Of a stretch of 64,000 bases of DNA, positions 54,438 through 63,518 are shown piece after piece. The stretch is from Nocardia pneumoniae NBRC 100136 (GTDB taxonomy: Bacteria; Actinomycetota; Actinomycetes; Mycobacteriales; Mycobacteriaceae), in contig NZ_BAGF01000052.1 of NCBI RefSeq assembly GCF_000308755.1, positions 1 to 64,000 of the forward strand, given 5' to 3'. How positions within the stretch are numbered: the first letter of the stretch is position 1; the number at the start of each line of letters is the position of its first letter. The position numbers and the translations under genes were made by a program. Below the pieces are notes generated by a model, which was given only the letters and a program-made list of their open reading frames with translations, was not told the DNA's origin and made no database searches.

Positions 54438-54740
54438 TCAGCTCTGGTCCACCTCGATGTCGTAGTTGACGGTGTCGCCCTCGACCGAGGTCACGGTCAG
54501 GGTCACGCCCAGGTTGTCGGCGCCCGCGGTCAACGTGCAGCGCATGGTCGTTCCGGTCTTACCGGTGAGATCGCCGGGACAATCGATCGCGTCGGGTTCC
54601 TGACCGGCTTTCTGCGTGAGCGTGTCCTTGACCGACTTCTCCAAGTCGGCCTCGGCGACTCTCGCGGTGCCGATGCTCACCGAACACGCGGTGAGCGCCG
54701 CCGCGAGCAGCGACAGCAGGGCAAGGTTGCGGATCTTCAT
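54438..54740 (-). CDS. DUF4333 lipoprotein
   Basis: The protein has 100 residues from ATG 54740. Signal peptide MKIRNLALLSLLAAALTACS has a lipobox LTAC with Cys19. The mature part has the DUF4333 pattern EKSVKDTLTQKAGQEPDAIDCPGDLTGKTGTTMRCTLTAG, with a pair of cysteines (about residues 55 and 69) that probably form a disulfide. Anchored at the outer face of the membrane. Function unknown. Confidence 0.88.
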   Translation of the reverse strand: MKIRNLALLSLLAAALTACSVSIGTARVAEADLEKSVKDTLTQKAGQEPDAIDCPGDLTGKTGTTMRCTLTAGADNLGVTLTVTSVEGDTVNYDIEVDQS

Positions 54741-54902
54741 GGCGAGCAGGCCTTTCCTTCGGACGAATCTGGCATCCACAGATCGCGGCAACGGCGATCG
54801 TCCGTTATCCGGCGCTCGCGACATGGCCTGTGCGAGCCGACGGCTCAGGCACGCCATCGCCCTCGTCGCCGGTGCGCTTCGGCCCTGCCGACTCGATCGG
54901 CT

Positions 54903-57572
54903 TCAGCCCAGCCGACGCGGACCGGTGTCGAAACGGCTCGGCTCCGGGCCGATGCGCCCGCGCGCGTAGAGGATTTCGGCCGAGCTCGGTGAGGCCAGTA
55001 CCGGATCGAAGGACAGTTCCCGCATCTCCGGTAGGTCGTCGAAGAGGGCTGAAATGCGCTGGGCCAGTTCGGCGAGGGCTGCTTTGTCGACGCGCGGGCT
55101 GGCGGGAGTACCCGACAGCAGCGGTGCGGCGCGCGGCGCGTCGATCAAAGCGGTGGCCTCGTCGGCGGTCAGCGGCAGCGCGCGATAGGCGCGGTCGCCG
55201 AGGAGTTCGATGATCAGGCCGGACAGGCCGAACTCGATCACCGATCCGAAGGACGGATCGTCCTGCACACGCAGAATGCAGCCGACGCCCTTGGTGGCCA
55301 TCTTCTGGATGTGCAGCAGCGGATCACCGCACAGCTCGGCCAGATCGGTGTAGGCCTGCCGCACCGCCTCCGGCCGCCACAGGTCGAGCCGGACGCCGGT
55401 GAGATCCGGCCTGCGCCGCCATAATTCGCCGGTCGCCTTGGCCGCCACCGGGTAGCCGAGTTCCTCCGCGGCGGCGACCGCCTCCTCGGCGCTGCGCACC
55501 TCCCGGAACTCCACGACCGAAATGCCGTAGCAGGCAAGCAGTTCCACGGTTTCCAGATCGGTGAGCCAGCGACCGCCCGATCCGGCCATCCAGTCCGCCA
55601 CCAGCTGGCGGGCACGGTCGCTGTCGATGCCCCGTGGCCGCACCACAGCGGAGACCGGCCGGGTGCGCCATTCGGCATAACGCCGGACCCGGGCCAGTGC
55701 CCGTGCGGCGCGCTCGGGATCGGGATACGACGGAATCGACCCGTGCACCGCGGTGGCGCCCGCCCCGCGCACCGCGAGCAGGTTCGGGATCCCTTGCTCG
55801 GCGACGAACGTGGTGAGAATCGGCTTGTCGGCCTCGGGCACGGCGGCCGCGGCCGCGCGGATGGCGTCCGCGAACCCGGTGGTCGGCAGCGGCACCGGCG
55901 GCGCGAAAACGACGATCACGGCGTCGAACTCATCCGACCGCAGGACCGCGACCAGCGCGTCCAGATACGCGCCCGGCGTCGCCTGCGGGCCCAGGTTCAC
56001 CGGCTCGCCGACCTGGAGACCCTCGCCTTTGGCCGCGTCGACGGCCAGCCAGTTCAGCGCCGTGCTGTTGCCGACCACCGCCAGCCGCTCGCCGCGCGGC
56101 AGCGGCTGATAGCCGAGCAGGGCGGCGCAGTCGAAGAGCTCGGAAATCGAGTCGACCTGGACGATGCCCGCCTGCGCGAACAGATCCCGCACGATCGAAC
56201 GATCCATGTCACCGGCCTGCTGGGCGACCGAGCGGCCACTGCTCACCGCCACGATCGGTTTGGTCCTGGCCACCCGGCGCGCGATCCGGGAGAACTTGCG
56301 CGGATTACCGAAGCTCTCCAGGTACAGCAGCACCACGTCGGTGTCCGGGTCGCTGTCCCAGTACTGCAGCAGGTCGTTGCCGGACACGTCGGCACGGTTA
56401 CCGGCCGAGACGAACGTCGAGAGGCCGAGATTGCGCGCCGCGGCCTCACCGAGGATGGCCGCGCCCAACGGGCCGGATTGACAGAAGAACCCGATCCGGC
56501 CACGGCCGGGCAGGACCGGGGCCAGTGTCGCGTTCATGGCCACACTCGGGTCGGTGTTCGCGATGCCGAGCGCGCTCGGTCCGACCACGCGCATGCCGTG
56601 GCCGCGGGCGGCGGCGACCAACTCGCGTTCGGCCGCCACACCGTCCCGGCCGGTTTCGCTGAACCCCGCGGTCAGCACGACGAGTCCCTTGACGCCCTTG
56701 GCCATACAGTCGTCCAGTACCGACCCGATCGCCGCGGGCGGCACCGCCACCACGGCGAGATCGACCTCGTCGGGGATTTCCCTGACCGTCGCGTACGCGC
56801 GGACTCCCCGCACCGACTTCCGGTTGGGGTTCACCGGGAACACCGGTCCCTGGAACACACCGGACAGCAGGTTCGCCAGCACCACTCCGCCGACCCGCCC
56901 CGCCGCCGGGGTGGCGCCGATGACCGCGACCGAGCGCGGGGCGAGCAGATTGCCCACGCTGCGCGCCTCGGAGGCGCGTTCGCGGGAATCGCGGACCGAC
57001 AGCAGCGCTTCGGTGGGGTCGATGGCGAACTCCAGATGCAGCACCGACCCATCCCTGCTGCGCTCGACCTGATAGCCCGCGTCTCGGAAGACGGTCACCA
57101 TCACGGTGTTCTCCGCCAGCACCTCGGCGACGAAAGTTTCGATCTTGTTCTCGGCGGCGGCGCCGGCAAGGTGTTCCAGCAGAATCGAGCCGAGCCCCCG
57201 CCCCTGATGCCCGTCCGCCACCACGAACGCGACCTCCGCCGCCCGCGGGCCGACCCGGTCCAGCAATTCGTAGCGTCCCACCGCCACGATCGCCTCGCCC
57301 AGTTCCAGCACCAGCCCGACCCGGTCGTGGTAGTCGACATGGGTGGTGCGGTACAGGTCGTTGGGCGAGATCCGCGGGTATGGACCGAAATAGCGCAGGT
57401 ACCTGGTCCGATCGGACAGCGCGCTGTGGAACTCCTGCAGGCGATCGGCGTCGTCGGGCGTGATCGGACGCAGCCGCACGACGCCGCCGTCGGAGGCCAG
57501 CACGTCGGCGAACCAGTGCTGCGGGGGCGGAGGCGGGACGGCGGGAACGCCGGTGTCGGGGAAGTCAGTCAC
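54903..57572 (-). CDS. GNAT acyltransferase fused to an acyl-CoA-synthetase-like (ACD) region
   Basis: The protein has 889 residues from GTG 57572. An N-terminal GNAT domain (about residues 30-185) has the acetyl-CoA loop GHQGRGLGS. It is followed by CoA-binding (APRSVAVIGATPAAGRVGG), CoA-ligase and ATP-grasp-like regions. Where active ADP-forming ligases carry the phospho-histidine motif SHTGALAG, this protein has QQAGDMDRS (about residues 451-459) with no His, so the ligase half is probably a regulatory sensor as in PatZ/Pat. It probably acylates lysines. Overlaps the AcuC gene by 8 bp. GNAT is at the N-terminus, opposite to PatZ. Confidence 0.85.
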   Translation of the reverse strand: MTDFPDTGVPAVPPPPPQHWFADVLASDGGVVRLRPITPDDADRLQEFHSALSDRTRYLRYFGPYPRISPNDLYRTTHVDYHDRVGLVLELGEAIVAVGRYELLDRVGPRAAEVAFVVADGHQGRGLGSILLEHLAGAAAENKIETFVAEVLAENTVMVTVFRDAGYQVERSRDGSVLHLEFAIDPTEALLSVRDSRERASEARSVGNLLAPRSVAVIGATPAAGRVGGVVLANLLSGVFQGPVFPVNPNRKSVRGVRAYATVREIPDEVDLAVVAVPPAAIGSVLDDCMAKGVKGLVVLTAGFSETGRDGVAAERELVAAARGHGMRVVGPSALGIANTDPSVAMNATLAPVLPGRGRIGFFCQSGPLGAAILGEAAARNLGLSTFVSAGNRADVSGNDLLQYWDSDPDTDVVLLYLESFGNPRKFSRIARRVARTKPIVAVSSGRSVAQQAGDMDRSIVRDLFAQAGIVQVDSISELFDCAALLGYQPLPRGERLAVVGNSTALNWLAVDAAKGEGLQVGEPVNLGPQATPGAYLDALVAVLRSDEFDAVIVVFAPPVPLPTTGFADAIRAAAAAVPEADKPILTTFVAEQGIPNLLAVRGAGATAVHGSIPSYPDPERAARALARVRRYAEWRTRPVSAVVRPRGIDSDRARQLVADWMAGSGGRWLTDLETVELLACYGISVVEFREVRSAEEAVAAAEELGYPVAAKATGELWRRRPDLTGVRLDLWRPEAVRQAYTDLAELCGDPLLHIQKMATKGVGCILRVQDDPSFGSVIEFGLSGLIIELLGDRAYRALPLTADEATALIDAPRAAPLLSGTPASPRVDKAALAELAQRISALFDDLPEMRELSFDPVLASPSSAEILYARGRIGPEPSRFDTGPRRLG

Positions 57573-58836
57573 GAGGGTCCTCCGGGTCGAGGCCCAGCAA
57601 CCCGAAAGTCGCTCGGCGGGTGGCCAGCACGGCCATGTCGACGGCGCGTTGGGCGCGGTCGAGCCGCGCGTCCCCAGTCTCCCCGGTTCCGCCTGGTCCA
57701 TCCCATGGACGGTAAGCAACATCACCGCCATCACCCATGGTGCGCGGCGGGTCGGACTGCGGCGCCGCGGCGCGGATCGCGTCGATCCAGTTCTGCGGTA
57801 TCGGCGTCGCGGGGTCGATGCTGCGATCCAACGCGGTGGCCAGCAGATGCGTCCAGGCTCGCGGAACCACCCGGACCAGGCCGTATCCGCCGCCGCCGAC
57901 GGCGAGCCAGCGCCCTTCGGCGTACCGGTCGGCGAGGTCGCGCATCACGCGGAACGCCGCCCGCTGACCGTCGACGGTGAGTTCCAAGTCGGCAAGGGGA
58001 TCTTCCCGGTGGGTGTCGACCCCGCACTGGCTGACCACGATCTGCGGACCGAACGCCGCCACGGCGCCGGGAACCACCGCATGGAATCCGCGCAGCCACT
58101 GCGCATCCCGAGTGCCGGGCAACAGCGCCAGGTTGATCGACGTGCCCTCCGCCGCGCCCACGCCGGTCTCCTCCGGCCAACCGGTGTTGGGCCACAGGGT
58201 CGCGGGGTGCTGGTGCAGCGAAATGGTCAGCACCCGAGGATCGCCGTAGAAGGCCCGTTGCACACCGTCGCCGTGATGGACGTCCACATCTATGTAGGCG
58301 ATGCGGTCGAAACCGTGGTCCAAAAGCCAGGAGATGGCTACCGCGGGGTCGTTGTAGATGCAGAATCCGGCGGCCGAATCGGCCATCGCGTGATGCATGC
58401 CACCGCCGATGCTCACCGCGCGCTTGGTGCGCCCCTCGGCGATCTCCCGCGCCGCGGCCAAGGTGCCGCCGACAATCGTGGACGCCGCCTGATGCATGCG
58501 CGGAAACACCGGATTGTCGGGCGAACCCAAGCCATAGGGTGGTGCGAGGGGCGAACCGATCGGCGGCACGGCGTGTTCGACGGCGTCGAGGTAGTCGGGC
58601 GTGTGAATGCGCAGCAGGTCCTGGCGTTCCGCGCCGGCGGGTTCGAGCAGTTCGACACCCTCGAGCAATCCGAGACTTTCCGCCAGCGCCATGGTGAACT
58701 TCAGGCGCGCCGGTTTCATCGGATGCTCCGAGGTCCAGGCGTAATCCAGAAACCGATCGGTCCAGATGACGGTTCCCGGCCGGCTCGTCCCGGACGACGC
58801 AGGCACCGGAGGTCCGCCGCGGGGTGCAGTGGCCAT
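57565..58836 (-). CDS. acuC: AcuC-like zinc deacetylase (class I HDAC family)
   Basis: The protein has 423 residues from ATG 58836. HDAC motifs are complete: GGGMHHAM (His-His charge relay), AYIDVDVHHGDGV (Zn ligands Asp, His), QCGVDTHREDPLADL (third Zn ligand Asp) and GGGGYGLVRV (transition-state Tyr). AcuC removes acetyl groups from acetyl-CoA synthetase and other proteins. The downstream acyltransferase gene overlaps it, forming a writer-eraser pair. It is divergent from ideR. Confidence 0.92.
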   Translation of the reverse strand: MATAPRGGPPVPASSGTSRPGTVIWTDRFLDYAWTSEHPMKPARLKFTMALAESLGLLEGVELLEPAGAERQDLLRIHTPDYLDAVEHAVPPIGSPLAPPYGLGSPDNPVFPRMHQAASTIVGGTLAAAREIAEGRTKRAVSIGGGMHHAMADSAAGFCIYNDPAVAISWLLDHGFDRIAYIDVDVHHGDGVQRAFYGDPRVLTISLHQHPATLWPNTGWPEETGVGAAEGTSINLALLPGTRDAQWLRGFHAVVPGAVAAFGPQIVVSQCGVDTHREDPLADLELTVDGQRAAFRVMRDLADRYAEGRWLAVGGGGYGLVRVVPRAWTHLLATALDRSIDPATPIPQNWIDAIRAAAPQSDPPRTMGDGGDVAYRPWDGPGGTGETGDARLDRAQRAVDMAVLATRRATFGLLGLDPEDPRD

Positions 58837-59014
58837 ACTCGCAACGCTAGCGGGAAGCAACGGACCCCGCGAAACGTTCCCATGCAGTACAAATACAAGC
58901 AAGTGCGGTGACGGCTGCCTGCCGTGCGCCGACCGGGTTGCCGCGGCGCCGCCGGAGATGCCGGGCGTGGCGGAGCGACACGATCCGGCACACGGCGGTG
59001 TCGGCGTGCGTGGG

Positions 59015-59020
59015 TAGAAT
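59015..59020 (+). promoter_or_regulatory. possible ideR -10 element TAGAAT
   Basis: TAGAAT is 23 bp upstream of the ideR GTG at 59044, giving a leader of about 17 nt. The expected -35 region is a poor match. GAAGGGG (59031-59037) is the ribosome binding site. Confidence 0.4.
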
Positions 59021-59043
59021 TCGTGCCGACGAAGGGGTAACAG

Positions 59044-59730
59044 GTGAAGGATCTGGTCGACACCACGGAGATGTATCTCCGTACCATCTACGACCTCGAG
59101 GAGGAGGGCGTAGTGCCCCTGCGCGCCCGGATCGCCGAGCGCCTCGAGCAGAGTGGCCCTACGGTGAGCCAGACCGTGGCGCGGATGGAGCGTGACGGTC
59201 TGCTGCTGGTCGCCGGAGACCGTCATCTGGAACTGACCGAGAAGGGTCGCAGCATGGCGGTGGCGGTGATGCGCAAGCACCGGCTGGCCGAGCGGCTGCT
59301 CGTCGACATCATTGGGCTGGACTGGCAGAACGTGCACGCGGAGGCCTGTCGCTGGGAGCACGTGATGAGCGAGGACGTCGAACGGCGCCTGGTCGAGGTC
59401 CTCAACCACCCCACCACCTCCCCGTACGGCAACCCCATCCCCGGTCTGGACGAACTGGGCGTCGTACCGCCCGCCACCAGCGACGAGAAACTGGTGCGGC
59501 TGTCGGATCTGCCGCACGGGCAGGTGCACGCCGTGGTCGTGCGCAGGCTCGCGGAGCACATCCAGACCGATCCGGAGGTCATCGGACGCCTGCGCGAAGC
59601 GGGCGTAGTGCCGGACGCGCGCGTCACGGTCGAGAACAAGCCGGGCTCGGTGGTCATCACCGTGCCGGGGCACGACGGATTCGAACTGTCCGACGAGATG
59701 GCGCACGCCGTCCAGGTGAAGCTGGTCTGA
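59044..59730 (+). CDS. ideR: iron-dependent repressor IdeR/DtxR
   Basis: The protein has 228 residues from GTG 59044. The N-terminal winged helix is RARIAERLEQSGPTVSQTVARMERDGLL. Metal ligands are visible: Met10, the HAEACRWEH block (Cys, Glu, His near 102-106) and ERRLVEVL. A C-terminal SH3-like domain is present (RVTVENKPGSVVITVPGHDGFELSDEMAHAVQVKL). With Fe(II) it represses iron uptake and siderophore genes and activates storage. galE begins 3 bp later. Confidence 0.96.
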   Translation: MKDLVDTTEMYLRTIYDLEEEGVVPLRARIAERLEQSGPTVSQTVARMERDGLLLVAGDRHLELTEKGRSMAVAVMRKHRLAERLLVDIIGLDWQNVHAEACRWEHVMSEDVERRLVEVLNHPTTSPYGNPIPGLDELGVVPPATSDEKLVRLSDLPHGQVHAVVVRRLAEHIQTDPEVIGRLREAGVVPDARVTVENKPGSVVITVPGHDGFELSDEMAHAVQVKLV

Positions 59731-59733
59731 GGC

Positions 59734-60714
59734 GTGAAACTTCTGGTCACGGGTGGCGCGGGCTACGTCGGGGGTGTCTGCGCGCAGGTTCTGCTGGAAG
59801 CCGGGCACGAGGTCGTCGTGGTCGACGACCTGTCCACCGGGAACGCCGACGGCGTGCCCTCCGGCGCCCGGTTCGTCGAGGGCGACGTGGCGGTGGCCGC
59901 GCCCGCGCTGCTGGACGCCGAAATCTTCGACGGTGTCCTGCATTTCGCGGCGCAGTCGCTGGTCGGCGAGTCGGTGCAGCAGCCGGAGAAATACTGGCAC
60001 GGCAACGTGGTGAAGACGTTCGAACTGCTGGAGGCGATGCGCCGCGCGGGCACCCCGCGGCTGGTGTTCTCCTCGACCGCGGCCGTCTACGGGGAACCGG
60101 AGCAGGTGCCGATCACGGAGGACGCCCCGGCCCGCCCGACCAATCCGTACGGCGCCTCGAAGCTGGCCATCGACCATGCCATCACCTCCTATGCGATCGC
60201 GCACGGGCTCGCGGCGACCAGCCTCCGGTATTTCAACGTCGCGGGCGCCTACGGCGGTCTGGGCGAGAACCGGGTGGTGGAAACGCATCTCATCCCGCTG
60301 GTGCTGCAGGTCGCGGCCGGGCATCGCAAGGCGATCTCGGTCTTCGGCACCGACTGGCCCACCCCGGACGGCACGGCGGTCCGCGACTACATCCATATCC
60401 GCGACCTCGCCCAAGCCCATCTGCTGGCCCTGGCCGGCGCGGAGGCGGGCGCCCACCGGATCTACAACCTCGGCAGCGGTACCGGATTCTCCGTGCGCGA
60501 AGTGATCTCGGCGTGCGAACGGGTCACCGGCCTGCCGATCACCGCCCTGGACGCGCCGCGCCGCCCCGGCGACCCGGCGACGCTGATCGCCTCCAGTGAG
60601 CGCGCCATCGAGGAACTCGGCTGGCGACCAGAACACAACGACCTCGACGAGATCGTGACCGATGCCTGGGCTTTCCTCCAGTCGCTCGGCTCCCGCGCGC
60701 ACAGCGCACCGTAG
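59734..60714 (+). CDS. galE: UDP-glucose 4-epimerase
   Basis: The protein has 326 residues from GTG 59734. Extended SDR with VTGGAGYVGGVCAQ at the NAD site, FSSTAAVYGEPEQVPITED, catalytic NPYGASKLAIDHA (Tyr-Lys) and VRDYIHIRDLAQAHL. It interconverts UDP-glucose and UDP-galactose, which supplies galactofuranose for arabinogalactan. Three bases after the ideR stop, so one transcript; dtxR-galE adjacency is known in Corynebacterium. Confidence 0.94.
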   Translation: MKLLVTGGAGYVGGVCAQVLLEAGHEVVVVDDLSTGNADGVPSGARFVEGDVAVAAPALLDAEIFDGVLHFAAQSLVGESVQQPEKYWHGNVVKTFELLEAMRRAGTPRLVFSSTAAVYGEPEQVPITEDAPARPTNPYGASKLAIDHAITSYAIAHGLAATSLRYFNVAGAYGGLGENRVVETHLIPLVLQVAAGHRKAISVFGTDWPTPDGTAVRDYIHIRDLAQAHLLALAGAEAGAHRIYNLGSGTGFSVREVISACERVTGLPITALDAPRRPGDPATLIASSERAIEELGWRPEHNDLDEIVTDAWAFLQSLGSRAHSAP

Positions 60715-60726
60715 TCGGCGACGCAC

Positions 60727-60757
60727 CGCCCGAGTCGAGCATGCCTCGGCTCGGGCG
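60727..60757. terminator. terminator hairpin after galE
   Basis: CGCCCGAGTCGAG pairs with CTCGGCTCGGGCG around a CATGC loop; only one T:G pair interrupts the 13-bp stem. It starts 12 bp after the galE stop. Confidence 0.8.
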
Positions 60758-60986
60758 AGCACAACCTGATCAGCCCGGCCCAGCCGACGCCACAAGGGCG
60801 ACAATCCTGTTCGGTCAGCCCTTTGGCGTGGCGCATCGCTGGCTCGGGCCGCCGGGCGAGCGGCTCCTACGGACGCGGCTGTCGCGGTGGGCGACGTGCG
60901 GACTGCGTAATCCTCATGCGGTAAGTGGGAAGACCCGTTCCGGGAATGACGCTCAGCCGGTTCGACATGCGCCCCGCACAGCCTGT

Positions 60987-62360
60987 TCATGGCGCTGGCG
61001 TGCCGAGGTCGACACCCAGACCCGCGGCGGTCTGGTAACCGCTGCGGGCCAGTCGCCGCAACTGTTCCGGGCGCATGCCCAGGCGCAGGGACGTATCGAG
61101 CAGCACCGCCATCGGATGCCCCGGATCCGCCTCCAGCGCGGCCTCCAGGGCAATGCCCGCGAGCGGACCGTCACCACGAACGTAGGCGCTGTAGCCGAGC
61201 AGTGCCGCGGCCTCGGCGCGATCCGGACCGGACAGGGCGCGGGTCAGCGCGCCCCACAGCGCCTCGGCGGCGGCGGCATGGTCGCCGACGGCCAAGGCGA
61301 ACATCGTGTCCCGGACCGCCCGATCCCGCAGAGCGGCAGCCAATTTCGCGAGTTCGGGCGCCATCAGCGCCGCGCCGGACGCGACGTTGGCGATCTGCCA
61401 CAGCACGTAGTCGAGGGCCTGCCTGCTGTATTCGTTCGGGTCGCCGCGGCGCGCGGCCCGGGCATACCGCTCCCGGGCCAGGGTGAGCGCGTTCTCCAGT
61501 TGCGCCGCCACCTCCTCGCGCGACAGCTGATCCACCGCGACCAGGTCGGTGAGTTCGGAGCGAGAGCCGCGGATGGGCCTGCCGTCCAGCACGTGGGTGA
61601 GCGCGACCATCGAGGCGGCCGGATCCCGGAGCACACCACGCTGGTCCGGCCCGGTCAATGCCCACCATGGCTGCCCGGCGGCGATCTCGCGCGTCGCCCA
61701 CGCCCCGGCGAGCGCGATGTCGGCGAACGCCAGGCGTCGGCCCAGCGCGCCGACCAGCACGTCGAATCGTCCCGTCGCGCAACTGGTCCGGTCGGCGTGC
61801 GCTTCCGGTCCTTCGGCGCGATCGTCGACCAGAACCGCCAGTACCTCGGCCGCCTCAGATCCGCAGATCCGCGTGACGGCGGCGGCCAGCGGCCCGGAGC
61901 GCACCCGCCGTCCACCGGGCGAGTCCAGGTCGAACCGCACCACCGCGTCGACCGCCGCGGCGTCGGTGGTGCCACGCCGCAGGACGAGCACCACCACCGA
62001 CCGCTCCGGAGTGAACCCCAGCATCGCGGGGACGGCCGCGATCAGCTCGCCCGGATCATCCACGCACACGGCATGTTCGGGTATATCCCCGAAGGGCGGA
62101 GGCTCATCGCGGCACCGGGCTTTTCGAGCCGGGTCGACACGGGTACGCCGCTCCTCCCCAGGGCTTGCTTCTCCTTCCGTTGTCGTCGAAACCCGTTCTC
62201 GCGCAATGGCACCTATGTCGTCTGGTCGCGGGAAACCGGAGGAAGCAGGGCAGGCCAACGCGCGTCGGCTACGCAGGCCTCGGCGTAGCGCGCTGGCCCG
62301 GCCGCTGGGCTCGGCGTCGACTGGCTCAGGAGCGGGAAAAGGTGTCGCGGAGGTGGTCAT
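60987..62360 (-). CDS. DUF4192 protein
   Basis: The protein has 457 residues from ATG 62360 (M6 of the open frame). The first 90 residues are low complexity and may not all be translated; a later start near AVCVDDPGELIAAVPAMLGF would also fit. The DUF4192 domain spans about 100-440 (PAMLGFTPERSVVVLVLRRG ... LTWVP-type core missing; GPDRAEAAALLGYSAYVRGDGPLAGIALEAALEADPGHPMAVLL at the C-terminus). It corresponds to Rv2712c by position. Function unknown. Confidence 0.75.
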   Translation of the reverse strand: MTTSATPFPAPEPVDAEPSGRASALRRGLRSRRALACPASSGFPRPDDIGAIARERVSTTTEGEASPGEERRTRVDPARKARCRDEPPPFGDIPEHAVCVDDPGELIAAVPAMLGFTPERSVVVLVLRRGTTDAAAVDAVVRFDLDSPGGRRVRSGPLAAAVTRICGSEAAEVLAVLVDDRAEGPEAHADRTSCATGRFDVLVGALGRRLAFADIALAGAWATREIAAGQPWWALTGPDQRGVLRDPAASMVALTHVLDGRPIRGSRSELTDLVAVDQLSREEVAAQLENALTLARERYARAARRGDPNEYSRQALDYVLWQIANVASGAALMAPELAKLAAALRDRAVRDTMFALAVGDHAAAAEALWGALTRALSGPDRAEAAALLGYSAYVRGDGPLAGIALEAALEADPGHPMAVLLDTSLRLGMRPEQLRRLARSGYQTAAGLGVDLGTPAP

Positions 62361-62536
62361 GCGTCGAGTCTCCAACTCCGCGCTCCGGGGTGGTCGATGC
62401 CGACCTCACGTTTCGGCTGGTCTGGGGAATTCACCTTGCGCTGTGCAGGAATTGCCCACGCGGCCATGGCGACCGCGATCGATGTCGGTGGCGGCTGCTA
62501 CCGTGCGGCCGGGACCGGCCCAGGATCAGTCGCGGC

Positions 62537-63241
62537 CTACCCCTCGCGCACCTTTCGCACAGCCGTCGAGAACAGTGCGTCCAGCGCCACCGTGTCCGGT
62601 TCCCCGTCGTCGAAAGACATGTACGTCACCGAGATTCGCACATCCCCGATCTGAGCAAGCAGCGTACGCATGGACTGGGTCAGCCCGGCACCGCCCGCCT
62701 CCGGCCGCACGGTTCTGCGCAGCGCAACGGCGTCGTCGGCGTCGGCGGGTGGTGGTGCGTCCAGTTCGGTCAGCACGGTGGTACTGGCGCCCGCGCGGGT
62801 CACCCGCACCGATCCGCACTGCGCCACCCGGGCGCGCAACGAGGCCAACGCCTCGTCGGTACGCGCCAATTCGACGGTCAGCGTGGCGCGCGTCGCCTCG
62901 TCCGTGCCCACCGCCATCGCCGTCCGATCAGGGCCGAAGTCCTGGCGGGGCGGCACACACCGGCTCGGCTGCACGCCCGCCCCGCGTCCCATGCCGTCCA
63001 AATCGCCTGCCGCCTGGGCCACGGCCTCCTGCGGAAGCACCACCGCCGGGTACCGGGCGGGAAACTGCGCCGGATCCGGCAGCAGCGTCGGCAGTTCCGC
63101 GCTCACCTGCCGGGTCACCGTGGCCGGTGCCGACGAGAGCGGGCGGCCCGGCACCGTCGACCCGCACCCGGCCAGCAGCACGGCGCACACGACCGGCACC
63201 ATCCAGCCCGGCCGCCCGCGCGTCGAATCCACCACCGTCAC
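62537..63241 (-). CDS. lipoprotein, DUF5642-like
   Basis: The protein has 234 residues from GTG 63241. Signal MVPVVCAVLLAGC gives a lipobox LLAGC with Cys at about residue 26. The mature part has LLPDPAQFPARYPAVVLP, CVPPRQDFGPD and CGSVRV with two conserved Cys, like mycobacterial DUF5642 sensor-type lipoproteins. The family name is tentative. It is divergent from the PAC2 gene. Confidence 0.75.
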   Translation of the reverse strand: MTVVDSTRGRPGWMVPVVCAVLLAGCGSTVPGRPLSSAPATVTRQVSAELPTLLPDPAQFPARYPAVVLPQEAVAQAAGDLDGMGRGAGVQPSRCVPPRQDFGPDRTAMAVGTDEATRATLTVELARTDEALASLRARVAQCGSVRVTRAGASTTVLTELDAPPPADADDAVALRRTVRPEAGGAGLTQSMRTLLAQIGDVRISVTYMSFDDGEPDTVALDALFSTAVRKVREG

Positions 63242-63518
63242 ACGCTCACTGTGCCAAACTCCGGCGGCCCAGCCGGAGATGCCACGCCGCCGGGCCGGGA
63301 ATGCGCAGGCCCTCGATGCTGTTGCCTCGGAGTATGGGTCGGTGTCCGGCCGTGCGCGATGGCCGTCATCGGCATGGGGGACAATGGACGGTGGTCCCCG
63401 TCTCGGACGACTGCTCGTCGTACGGCTACCACCACCGGTGGCGAACGATCGAACAGGCAACCACACTGGCGCGTGAGGTACGCGTCCGAGCCGCAGGAAC
63501 CGCGCAGGAAGGAGTACG

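Noticed and set aside
59044..59060. IdeR box autoregulating ideR
   Set aside because: No TTAGGTTAGGCTAACCTAA-like palindrome was found upstream of ideR.
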